Source of the DNA: Thermoplasmata archaeon
Lineage (GTDB): Archaea > Thermoplasmatota > Thermoplasmata > Lutacidiplasmatales > UBA184
Assembly: GCA_021792485.1 (NCBI GenBank)
Contig: JAJYUO010000046.1
Coordinates: 1 to 9,018, forward strand
Direction of reading: 5' to 3'
Length of the DNA: 9,018 nucleotides
Shown: positions 1 through 6,223 of the stretch, piece after piece
Layout: every line of letters starts with the position of its first letter
Numbering within the stretch: the first letter of the stretch is position 1
The notes under the pieces: model-generated
Told to the model about the DNA's origin: nothing
The model's database searches: none
The model's input: the letters and a program-made list of their open reading frames with translations, nothing else
Program-made: the position numbers and the translations under genes

Positions 1-1
1 G

Positions 2-619
2 ACGTTCCCCGCGAGCGCCCTCGCGACCGAAAGCGCGACAGGCGCGCGGGTCGTCGACGCGATCCTCGAGGCGTATGCGTTCGCGGTGGCCGACCCGTTC
101 CGGTGCGCCACGCATAACAAGGGGATCATGAACGGGATCTCGGCGGTCGTCATCGCGACCGGCAACGATTTCCGGGCCATCGAGGCGGGCGCGCACAGCT
201 TTGCCGCGTGGACGGCGGCATCCGGGCACGTGATCCGCCCGTTGACCGCCTACGAGAAGGACGCAAACGGCGATCTCGTGGGATCGATCGAGGTTCCGAT
301 GCCGGTGGGACTTGTCGGCGGGGCGACCGCCGTCCACCCTACCGCGAAGTCGAATGTGAAGCTGCTCGGCGTGACGTCCGCACGGGAGCTGGGCGAGATC
401 ATCGCCTCGGTCGGGCTTGCCCAGAACTTCGGTGCCCTTCGTGCCCTGGCGACCGAAGGAATCCAGCGCGGCCACATGGCACTGCACGCGCGCAACCTCG
501 CGGTCAGCGCCGGCGCCCGAGCCGACGAGGTCGACCGCGTCGCGGAAGCGCTCGTGCGGGAACACGCCGTCCGCTTCGATCGGGCCAAGGCGATCTTGGA
601 CGAACTCCGCCACTCGTAG
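2..619 (+). CDS. hmgA: Class II HMG-CoA reductase, C-terminal half (5' end outside window)
   Basis: Reduces HMG-CoA to mevalonate, the committed step towards archaeal isoprenoid lipids; a soluble cytoplasmic enzyme. The frame is open from base 2 to the TAG at 617-619, giving 205 residues of a family usually about 400-430 long, so roughly the N-terminal half is missing. Visible motifs are THNKGIMNG (catalytic Lys codon 119-121), ATGND (catalytic Asp codon 167-169), and RGHMALHARN (catalytic His codon 473-475). The Lys-Asp spacing of 16 residues equals that of the Pseudomonas mevalonii enzyme (K267, D283). The stretch from VGLAQNF to the end closely resembles bacterial class II enzymes rather than class I. 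The GTG at 86 is internal, since homology continues upstream to the window edge. The gene ends 8 nt before pdxT, so the two are probably co-transcribed. Cofactor preference (NADH or NADPH) cannot be judged. Confidence 0.95.
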   Translation, partial: TFPASALATESATGARVVDAILEAYAFAVADPFRCATHNKGIMNGISAVVIATGNDFRAIEAGAHSFAAWTAASGHVIRPLTAYEKDANGDLVGSIEVPMPVGLVGGATAVHPTAKSNVKLLGVTSARELGEIIASVGLAQNFGALRALATEGIQRGHMALHARNLAVSAGARADEVDRVAEALVREHAVRFDRAKAILDELRHS

Positions 620-627
620 AGCGTCGG

Positions 628-1224
628 ATGATCGTCGGCGTTCTCGCCGTACAAGGAGACGTACCGGAACAGGCCCGCGCGATCGGGCGCCTGGGTCCCG
701 AGGTCCGAACGATTCGTCGCCCTTCGGACCTAGACGGGCTCGCGGCGTTGTTGATGCCGGGAGGTGAGTCGACCACGATATCGGATCTGATCGACCGGTC
801 GGACCTCCGGGAGCCGCTCGCCACGAGGATCCGCTCGGGTCTTCCCACACTCGCCACGTGCGCGGGCCTGATCCTCCTCTCCCGAGATCTGGAACCGGGC
901 CCGGGGGGACGAGACCCGCGTCCGCTCGGGATCCTCGACATCTCGGTCCGTGGCAGCGACTTCGGCCGCCAGCGCGAGGCGTTCGAGGCATGGGTGCGCG
1001 TGGAGGGGCTTCCCGGAGGACCGTTCCCCGGTGTGTTCATCCGAGCCCCGCGCATCCTCCACGTGGGACCCGGGGCGCGGCCGTTTGCCTGGCGGGGGGA
1101 GGAGGTGGTGGGAGCGCGCGTCGGGAACGTCTGGGCCCTGACGTTCCACCCGGAGCTCACGGACGATCCGCGATTGCACCGCGCGTTCCTTCGTCTCGCC
1201 CGCGGGGCGACCGCGCCCGCCTAG
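628..1224 (+). CDS. pdxT: Pyridoxal 5'-phosphate synthase glutaminase subunit PdxT
   Basis: Releases ammonia from glutamine and passes it to PdxS, which builds PLP from ribose 5-phosphate and glyceraldehyde 3-phosphate. The protein has 198 residues, normal for the family. Motifs in order: GVLAVQGDV at the N-terminus, MPGGESTT (43-50, oxyanion region), ATCAG with the nucleophile Cys78, DFGRQ in the middle, FIRAP, and FHPEL with His174 and Glu176 completing the triad. The usual GTCAG is ATCAG here, a mild change. The ATG at 628 is chosen because homology begins directly with MIVGVLAVQGD; no clear Shine-Dalgarno precedes it. The partner pdxS is not in the window, and the upstream neighbour is an isoprenoid gene, so the pairing looks like packing, not pathway. 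Its stop shares CTAG with the opposing gene. Confidence 0.95.
   Translation: MIVGVLAVQGDVPEQARAIGRLGPEVRTIRRPSDLDGLAALLMPGGESTTISDLIDRSDLREPLATRIRSGLPTLATCAGLILLSRDLEPGPGGRDPRPLGILDISVRGSDFGRQREAFEAWVRVEGLPGGPFPGVFIRAPRILHVGPGARPFAWRGEEVVGARVGNVWALTFHPELTDDPRLHRAFLRLARGATAPA
1221..1224. other. Shared palindromic stop CTAG of two convergent genes
   Basis: TAG at 1222-1224 ends pdxT on the plus strand, and the complement of 1221-1223 gives TAG for the minus-strand membrane protein gene. The two coding regions overlap by four bases, with no intergenic space and no T-rich terminator between them. The same arrangement occurs at 8415-8418. Confidence 0.9.
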
Positions 1225-1616
1225 ATCATCAGGATCGTCACGAAGATCGCGAGCACCGTCACGCCGATCGCGATCCAACCGGCACGACGGCGGCGCGATT
1301 GCCCGGCGCGCCACGCGTCGAGGAAGATCGGGGTCGGGCCGATGACGAGGATCCGGGGTTCGGCCCCAATCCCGTGCGCCTCGGTCTCCTTTACGGCGGT
1401 CGGAACGGGAAGGGTCACGACCGGCTTCAGCCCGGAGTGCGGGAGCACCGCGAATCCCGCAGCGATCGCCGCGAGGCCTACCCCGAGCTCGACCGCCGCC
1501 CCGGTCAAAGCGGCGTACGGCGGCTGGAGAGCGCCCCGGATCGCCGCATCCGCGTACAGCCCGAGACCGATGACGCACAGGGCGGCCGCGATCCCGGTCC
1601 TCCTCTCGATCACCAC
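1221..1616 (-). CDS. Small membrane protein, DUF131/TIGR00304-like
   Basis: Function unknown. The 131-residue protein has three likely membrane segments, at about residues 8-28, 36-57 and 112-131. A soluble loop (59-111) carries EPRILVIGPTPIFLD and a basic QSRRRR patch just before the last segment. The 'IGPTPI' stretch followed by a C-terminal hydrophobic helix resembles the small archaeal DUF131 (TIGR00304) family, whose members typically show 'GGV-IGPIPI-FG' before their last helix; this is recalled resemblance, not a search. It is longer than the usual roughly 80-100 residues because of its N-terminal hairpin. The start is GTG at 1614-1616, with a second GTG next to it, and no convincing Shine-Dalgarno is seen. 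It lies 63 nt after the Dph2 stop, in the same frame, as the last gene of the minus-strand run. Confidence 0.72.
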   Translation of the reverse strand: MVIERRTGIAAALCVIGLGLYADAAIRGALQPPYAALTGAAVELGVGLAAIAAGFAVLPHSGLKPVVTLPVPTAVKETEAHGIGAEPRILVIGPTPIFLDAWRAGQSRRRRAGWIAIGVTVLAIFVTILMI

Positions 1617-1679
1617 GAGGCGCCCCGGGCGGCCCAGGACGCCGTTCCGCCTTGTGCCTAGCGGGTCGGCCGCGGCGTG

Positions 1680-3137
1680 TCAGTGATAGGTATCGAAGCG
1701 GTAGGGTTCGAGCGGGAGCTCCCCGAGCGCCATCAGGAACTCCGGCGGAGTCAGCATGGGCCTCGGATACAGGTCCGAGTCATCGATCGCGATCCGCGGG
1801 CAGGCCGTGTTGACGTAGGCATCGAACGCACGCCCCTCGAGGTCCCGGGGATCGATCCGGGAAAACGTAAGGATCTCCGCCTCGCGACCGCTCCGACGGG
1901 CGCGGAACTGTAGGCTCAGCGCGGTGGCGGTTCGGTTCTGGCCCGCGAAGGTCGACACCAGGATCCCCCAGCGCCGGGCGTCGCGGGTCCCGGCCACGAG
2001 GAGCTGACGTCGCCGCACGATCGCGGCCCGGTCGATCGGCGGCGCGAGGCTCTCCTGGAGGGGGTCGAGAGCGTACACGGGTCGATTCGTGGCGAGCGCG
2101 AGTCCGATCGGATGGAACTGGCCGGTGCCGAGGAACAGGTAGGCATCGACGTCCTCGGCGATGCTTTCTGCGCCGGTATAGTTGCAACCGAGCGCCTGAG
2201 CGGGGTAGGAGAGACGACGGTCGCCGGTGCCCACCTTGGGAGAGAATCCCGCCCGGAGGAGCTCGTGCTCGAATGGCGCGACCAGATCGAGGTGCTGGAC
2301 CGAGGCGACGATCCCCAGCCGCATCGGGAGGCCGCCGGCTCGCACGATCTCTACGAGGCGGGAAGGGGAACCGCCGGGATGGCGCATCTCGACAAAGAAG
2401 GTCGGCAGCGGCAGGACGATGTTCGGGATGGGGGCATGGCCGAGAACGACCGCGATCTCCGCGCCCGGCACCTCGTCGGGCATCGGCACGTCGCACGCGC
2501 CGAAACAGGGCCGACCGGCGAGAAAGACCGGCGCTCCCGTAGCTTCGCGGATCTCTTCCGCGAGATCGTGCGCGTTCCGCACGAGCCCGGCGGGGACCTG
2601 AAGCGCGATGCGCTTGGGGCGGTGCTCCCGCAGCGCCTCGAAGAGCTCGGGACCGATCTGGGCGAAGACCCGGACCGCTCCGATCGGGTTCGGCCCGAGG
2701 CGCGGCTCCAGGCGCGCCGCGAGCCGCTGCACCGCCTCGCGATTGTCCGTGTAGTGCAGACGCACCGACGCGACGGACGGCGATACGCGTTCCGCGAGAT
2801 CGTGCTCGGCGCTCAGTGCGGGCCTCCACGCCGGATCCACCTCCACCGCGAAGGCGGTCAAGCGCCACGTCCCTTCTCCACCGGGCGCATCGAACGGTAC
2901 CTGCCAGTCGAGAGGAGTAACCGGCCCGGGTTGCTCCAACCCGGTCTCCTCCCGAAGCTCTCGGCGGAGCGCCGCTTCGAGATCCGCATCGGACGGTTCG
3001 ACCTTTCCGCTCACGGGCACCCAGATGCCTCCGCGAGCGGGCGGGCGACGAAAGATCCAGAGCTCGAACGGTTGGGCCGTGTAGAGGTACCCCTCCACGC
3101 ATTCCCGCGCGATCGCGCTCGACGCCGGTTCAGTCAC
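1680..3137 (-). CDS. dph2: Fusion protein: N-terminal Nudix hydrolase domain plus diphthamide synthase Dph2
   Basis: The C-terminal domain (about 155-485) is Dph2, the 4Fe-4S radical enzyme that moves a 3-amino-3-carboxypropyl group from S-adenosylmethionine to a histidine of EF-2, the first step of diphthamide synthesis. The three cluster cysteines are present: Cys215 in GACD, Cys318 in ALGCNY, and Cys446 in VNTACPRI. Their spacing (103 and 128) is close to Pyrococcus horikoshii Dph2 (Cys59, Cys163, Cys287). Residues 13-143 form a Nudix domain: SGKVEPSD at 43-50, then RELREETGL at 59-67. The box is atypical, with 15 rather than 14 positions from Gly44 to Arg59 and Asp50 near the position of the first conserved Glu. 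At 485 residues it exceeds the roughly 340 of ordinary archaeal Dph2. GTG at 3135-3137 overlaps the NAC stop as GTGA, and GAGG (3147-3144) sits 6 nt upstream. The substrate of the Nudix part is unknown. Confidence 0.93.
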   Translation of the reverse strand: MTEPASSAIARECVEGYLYTAQPFELWIFRRPPARGGIWVPVSGKVEPSDADLEAALRRELREETGLEQPGPVTPLDWQVPFDAPGGEGTWRLTAFAVEVDPAWRPALSAEHDLAERVSPSVASVRLHYTDNREAVQRLAARLEPRLGPNPIGAVRVFAQIGPELFEALREHRPKRIALQVPAGLVRNAHDLAEEIREATGAPVFLAGRPCFGACDVPMPDEVPGAEIAVVLGHAPIPNIVLPLPTFFVEMRHPGGSPSRLVEIVRAGGLPMRLGIVASVQHLDLVAPFEHELLRAGFSPKVGTGDRRLSYPAQALGCNYTGAESIAEDVDAYLFLGTGQFHPIGLALATNRPVYALDPLQESLAPPIDRAAIVRRRQLLVAGTRDARRWGILVSTFAGQNRTATALSLQFRARRSGREAEILTFSRIDPRDLEGRAFDAYVNTACPRIAIDDSDLYPRPMLTPPEFLMALGELPLEPYRFDTYH

Positions 3138-3529
3138 CCCTTTCCTCGTCGCGCAAGGAGGGAGAGGATCGCCTCCGCCGGTGCCCCATGGGCGACGAAG
3201 AGGGCTTCGAGAGCCTCCTCCCGCGTGACGCCGGCCTGCTCCATCACGAGCGAGACGTCCTCCTCCGGCGGCCCGGCGCGCGCGATCGGCCCAGCGGACG
3301 CCCCGGACCCGATAGCCGCCGAACGCGCGCGGACCTGAGGCGTGCCTACGACCTGATAGGTCTTCACGCCTTGAACGGTCAGGATGGTCACTTCCGGGCG
3401 CTGGAAAACGTGCTCCTTGTCGGCCGTGCGGACGATGACCTCCTCCACGCCCGGTACCTCTTCGGTCGTCATCCCGAGCTGGCGCATCATGCGCTGCATC
3501 TGGCGAGGATCGCGCGGGTTACCGATCAT
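3134..3529 (-). CDS. nac: Archaeal nascent polypeptide-associated complex protein (NAC)
   Basis: Binds ribosomes at the tunnel exit and shields emerging chains; archaeal NAC forms a homodimer. The 131-residue protein starts with the typical Met- and Gln-rich helix (DPRQMQRMMRQLGM, 7-20). The NAC beta-barrel follows (about 28-66), with VIVRT, KEHVFQRPEVTI and VQGVKTYQVVG, and a C-terminal UBA domain (88-126) with EEDVSLVMEQAGVTREEALEAL. It is somewhat longer than usual because a flexible Ala/Gly/Ser/Pro linker (about 70-88) separates the two domains, where many archaeal NACs have a short charged link. The ATG at 3527-3529 is the only plausible start; a GGGAGG (3554-3549) lies 19 nt upstream, too far for an ordinary ribosome site. 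The stop overlaps the Dph2 start by four bases (GTGA), implying translational coupling. The CBS-HPF gene ends 26 nt upstream. Confidence 0.95.
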   Translation of the reverse strand: MIGNPRDPRQMQRMMRQLGMTTEEVPGVEEVIVRTADKEHVFQRPEVTILTVQGVKTYQVVGTPQVRARSAAIGSGASAGPIARAGPPEEDVSLVMEQAGVTREEALEALFVAHGAPAEAILSLLARRGKG

Positions 3530-3555
3530 CGGTGGCGAGGGTACTCTTCCTCCCG

Positions 3556-4791
3556 TTACTCGTCCTCGGTCGCATGGCGGATCCGCGACTCAAGGTCCGG
3601 ATCGACCACGATCGACTCATCGTCGCCGGTCGGGCGGCGCCCGCCGCCGATGTGGCGCGGCCGACGGGATTCCTGCCGCTGGCGGCGGATCTGGGCCACG
3701 AGCTCGTCCATCAGGGCGCCGGTCCCCGCCAGGAGGTTCCAGCCCGTGTTCGACGCGTAGAAGATCCCTTTGTTCGTGTGCAGGCGCGCCTCTACCGTGA
3801 TGTCCCCGGTGCGATGGATCGCGTGCGGCGCAAAGTGCAAATTGAGCAGGAGCGGGCGGACGTACCGGGAAATCCGACGGAGCCCGCCGGCCACGGCCCG
3901 ATCGATCTCGGTGAGGATCGAGGGGTCGCTCGCGCCGCGAAGGCCGGTGACCTCCACGTAGACGTCCCCTAGGGCTTTCCCTTCTCGGCTCGCTTCCGCA
4001 ATCGCGAGACCGAGCAGATCGGCTTGGGAAACGATCGACTCGGGTTTCCCCGACGCTCCGAGGAGGAAGACGCTCGAGACGCGCTCTCGAATCATCCGAC
4101 GCGCCGCCTCCGCGACCGAGGTGCCGGCGCTCGCCGTAACGGGAGGAGAATGCATGATCGTGCTGACGGAGACGTCCATCGCCTTGCCCTTGTTCTCGGC
4201 GTCGCGCTTCCCGCCGATCGTCGGGCGCCACAGGATCCGACCGAGATCCCGTATACCGACGGCGCCCACGAGCTTCCCCTTCCGGTCGACCACCGGCAGC
4301 GGATGCTCCTCCAAGAGCCGTACCCGGGCGATCAGCATGCGAACGGGATCGTTCTCTTTCAGCGTGGTGCCGATCGAACGCGCGACGCCGTCTACGGGTT
4401 GGTTCGCCGAGCGGATCAGCGGGGGAAGGGCCTTGACGAGGTCCGTGCGGCTGACGAGACCGAGCAGTTCGCCCCGCCGTCCGACGACCGGCGCGGCCCG
4501 CAGCCCGGTGGCCAGCAGCTGCTCGGCGATCTCGGGGTACGGCGTGCTGCCGAGGATGACCGGCGGGAGGATCAGCAGGTGCTCGGCCTTGGTGGTGAGC
4601 GGCAGGGTGGCACGACGTGCGATCGACTCGAAGGTCAGCAATCCGGCGAGCCGGTTCCCGCGGAGCACGGGGATCTCGTGGATCTCGCGCGAGCGCATCA
4701 GCCCAAGGGCTTCGCTGAGCGGGGCGTCGTGCGCTACGGTGACGAGGTCGGGAGTCATCAAGTCGGTCGCGGTGGGCCAACGGTCGGGCAT
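3556..4791 (-). CDS. Four-CBS-domain protein with C-terminal ribosome hibernation factor (HPF/RaiA)-like domain
   Basis: A 411-residue protein. Four CBS units are visible: about 7-61 (ATDLMTPDLVTV to GLLTFESI), 75-122 (APVVGRRGELLGLVSRTDL), 133-190 (HPLPVVDRKGKLVGAVGIRDL), and 208-266 (VSTIMHSPPVT to SIVSQADLL). CBS pairs usually bind adenosyl ligands. Residues 277-377 read as an HPF/RaiA fold: a VYVEVTGL strand, a helix with GGLRRISRYVR, strands LLLNLHFAPH and DITVEARLHTNKGIFYAS, then helix MDELVAQIRRQRQESRR, matching the order and basic last helix of bacterial HPF. A short acidic tail ends the protein. ATG at 4789-4791 is preferred because the first CBS domain starts at once after it; a GTG at 4884 would add 31 low-complexity residues and overlap rimI. 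It lies 26 nt upstream of NAC. Inference: a ligand-gated ribosome-silencing factor. The CBS part is certain, the HPF part likely. Confidence 0.88.
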   Translation of the reverse strand: MPDRWPTATDLMTPDLVTVAHDAPLSEALGLMRSREIHEIPVLRGNRLAGLLTFESIARRATLPLTTKAEHLLILPPVILGSTPYPEIAEQLLATGLRAAPVVGRRGELLGLVSRTDLVKALPPLIRSANQPVDGVARSIGTTLKENDPVRMLIARVRLLEEHPLPVVDRKGKLVGAVGIRDLGRILWRPTIGGKRDAENKGKAMDVSVSTIMHSPPVTASAGTSVAEAARRMIRERVSSVFLLGASGKPESIVSQADLLGLAIAEASREGKALGDVYVEVTGLRGASDPSILTEIDRAVAGGLRRISRYVRPLLLNLHFAPHAIHRTGDITVEARLHTNKGIFYASNTGWNLLAGTGALMDELVAQIRRQRQESRRPRHIGGGRRPTGDDESIVVDPDLESRIRHATEDE

Positions 4792-4846
4792 CGCGATGGG
4801 ACGTACGGCGCCCGTCTTAGCGCTGGCGGAGTGGGGAGGCCATGCC

Positions 4847-5362
4847 CTAGGCGACGTCGCGCGCCATCTGGTAGCCGTTCTCACCGTCGGAGTAGTATCC
4901 CCGGAGGAGGTCGACGACGCTGAACCGGAACCGAGCGTAGAGCCGAATGGCGGCGGCGTTCGAAACCCGAACCTCCAGGGTGGCGCGGTGGAGCCCCCGG
5001 CGGCGGCACCGTTCGAGGAACGCCTCCATGAGCAGCGTTCCGACGCCGCGACGTCGGGCGGCCCGGTCGACGGCGAACATCAGGACGCGACCCTCCCCGG
5101 GGGTCTGGTTGACCCCGAGCAGGAAGCCGACCGGGCGGTCGAGCTCGTCCGCCGCGACCAAGAATCCCTCGGGCCACGCAGCGCTCAACGTGCCGTACAG
5201 CGTGGGATCGTAGTGCTCGTGCAGACCTTCCGCCACGATCTCCATGATCGTGTCAAGATCGGACGGGTGAAAGCCGCGAAGCGTGGCGGAAGGCTCACCG
5301 CCGTCCTCCGTGCCCCGGAACTGGGCAGGCCCGGGCTCAGCGATACATCTCACCCACCCCAT
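4847..5362 (-). CDS. rimI: RimI-like GNAT N-acetyltransferase (protein N-terminal acetylation)
   Basis: GNAT-fold enzyme expected to move acetyl from acetyl-CoA to protein N-termini; archaeal RimI/Ard1 homologues act co-translationally on many proteins. The 171-residue protein shows the acetyl-CoA pyrophosphate loop RRRGVG (103-108) after strand VLMFAVDR, then EVRVSNAAAIRLYARFRF (130-147) and GYYSDGENGYQM (155-166), the hallmark order of RimI/NatA-type enzymes. The usual Gly of 'LGF' is Arg146 here. The catalytic domain begins at about residue 26, so the first 25 residues are uncertain. Starts available are ATG 5362 and GTG 5353; both lie inside the end of the PAC2 gene, and there is none between the PAC2 stop and Met40. 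Either way the gene overlaps PAC2 by 17-26 nt, so translation is probably coupled. A 55-nt gap separates it from the CBS-HPF gene. Confidence 0.9.
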   Translation of the reverse strand: MGWVRCIAEPGPAQFRGTEDGGEPSATLRGFHPSDLDTIMEIVAEGLHEHYDPTLYGTLSAAWPEGFLVAADELDRPVGFLLGVNQTPGEGRVLMFAVDRAARRRGVGTLLMEAFLERCRRRGLHRATLEVRVSNAAAIRLYARFRFSVVDLLRGYYSDGENGYQMARDVA

Positions 5363-6110
5363 CCGTCTCGATCGGACGGAGGTTCGCGATCGACTTCTGT
5401 TGCTGGGATAGGCTCGCTCGGACCTCCGCCTCGATCTGCCGGGCTTTCTCCCTTAAGGGGCGCGTGTTGAGCAACAGCAATGGGACCAACGGGTTGATCG
5501 TCTCGATGACTTTGGCAGCCGCCCGCGCGTCCGGGTAGTCTTTGTGCGCCTGGGCGATCAGGCAGAGCACCGGGATCGTTCGCGAGATCGCGGGGAGCAG
5601 GATCCCGCCCGCAAACCCCGTCACGACGCCGCTGGCCGGGGTGAACGCGTATCGGTCGAGCAGCGGAGCGGCCGCACGGTTCGCCATTGCAACGACCCGC
5701 GCGTCGGTCTTCGTCTCGTTTTCGATCGGCTGACCTTCGACCGCGACGACGAGCTGGATCTTCTTGTCCTCGGCCCAGTCGAGCAGCGTGCGACCCAGTT
5801 CGTTCAGCAGGTGGACCGGCGGCTGGATGTCCGAGATCGCTACGACCAACTGATCGCACGTGCGCTCCGGCCCGCAGACGATCTTGCTCGCATAGAACCG
5901 GACGGGAGCGCCGACGACCCCCTCGTCCATCACCACGGTCGGGGGAAATTCTTCCCCCACCATGTAGGCGACCGGGGTCATGTCGAGCGTATGCACGAGG
6001 TAGGATGCCGCAACCGAACCAACGAGGCCGTGGGTCGGGAATCCCACGACCATCATCGCGCCGCTGAGCGGGTCTCCTTGCGTGTCCACGACTTGCAGGC
6101 GCCCGCTCAC
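5337..6110 (-). CDS. PAC2-family proteasome assembly chaperone (PbaA/PbaB-like)
   Basis: Archaeal PAC2 proteins (PbaA, PbaB) are relatives of eukaryotic Pba1-Pba2 and bind proteasome alpha rings or related complexes. The 257-residue protein has the family signature VVGFPTHGLVGSVAASYL (about 21-38), where most members have EGFPGIGLVGS. EEFPPTVVMDEGVVG, a Rossmann-like core with VVAISDIQPP, and VTGFAGGILLP follow, then a charged helix before the C-terminus. The last three residues are Met-Tyr-Arg, fitting the HbYX (hydrophobic-Tyr-any) tail that docks into proteasome alpha-ring pockets. GTG at 6108-6110 is preferred: GGGAGGG (6123-6117) lies 6 nt upstream, and the frame further upstream, although open to 7553, only mirrors the epimerase gene. 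First gene of the minus-strand operon; the last 26 nt overlap rimI. A role specifically in proteasome assembly is inferred from family and tail. Confidence 0.92.
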   Translation of the reverse strand: MSGRLQVVDTQGDPLSGAMMVVGFPTHGLVGSVAASYLVHTLDMTPVAYMVGEEFPPTVVMDEGVVGAPVRFYASKIVCGPERTCDQLVVAISDIQPPVHLLNELGRTLLDWAEDKKIQLVVAVEGQPIENETKTDARVVAMANRAAAPLLDRYAFTPASGVVTGFAGGILLPAISRTIPVLCLIAQAHKDYPDARAAAKVIETINPLVPLLLLNTRPLREKARQIEAEVRASLSQQQKSIANLRPIETDGVGEMYR

Positions 6111-6116
6111 CGCTCG

Positions 6117-6123
6117 CCCTCCC
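6117..6123 (-). promoter_or_regulatory. Ribosome binding site of the PAC2 gene
   Basis: GGGAGGG read on the minus strand ends 6 nt before the GTG at 6110. It decides the start of the PAC2 gene against the much longer open frame upstream, and it is the clearest Shine-Dalgarno in the window. Confidence 0.75.
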
Positions 6124-6157
6124 GGGAAACGACCCTCGTCCCCCGGAAGGACGGCTC

Positions 6158-6172
6158 GTTTATGGGCTTTCG
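6158..6172 (-). promoter_or_regulatory. Archaeal BRE/TATA promoter of the PAC2-led operon
   Basis: On the minus strand this reads CGAAAG, CCC, ATAAAC: a purine-rich TFB recognition element followed by an AT-rich TATA-like box, rare in such GC-rich DNA. Transcription starting about 25 nt downstream would fall near 6136, leaving a leader of roughly 26 nt that contains the GGGAGGG ribosome site. No other good candidate precedes the gene. Confidence 0.55.
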
Positions 6173-6203
6173 TCCGGTCTTTCGCGGAACAGCACCCCCA
6201 ACC

Positions 6204-6223
6204 CCGAAACCTTAGCGTTAAAG
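6204..6223 (+). promoter_or_regulatory. Probable BRE/TATA promoter of the sulfoquinovose operon
   Basis: CCGAAACCTTAGCGTTAAAG contains a CGAAAC BRE-like hexamer like the one on the opposite strand, followed by two weak AT-rich boxes (CTTAG and GTTAAAG). A start 25 nt beyond either box would fall near 6238-6247, giving a leader of only 8-17 nt before ATG 6255. That fits the lack of any Shine-Dalgarno there. Weaker than the minus-strand promoter. Confidence 0.4.

Noticed and set aside
86..88. GTG as start of a short 177-residue HMG-CoA reductase
   Set aside because: Conserved sequence (PARALATE-like and VVDAILEAY regions) continues upstream in the same frame to base 2, so the gene is cut by the window edge.
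1617..1679. Readthrough from Dph2 into the membrane protein, which is in the same frame with no further stop between
   Set aside because: A normal TGA ends Dph2 after the family's usual C-terminal region, and the downstream gene has tandem GTG starts; nothing indicates recoding.
2112..3338. 408-codon open frame on the plus strand opposite Dph2 and NAC
   Set aside because: Charged, low-complexity translation with no motif, opposite two conserved genes; typical antisense shadow in high-GC DNA.
4792..4884. N-terminal extension of the CBS-HPF protein to a GTG at 4884
   Set aside because: The 31 extra residues are low-complexity, overlap rimI, and precede a first CBS domain that begins directly after the ATG at 4791.
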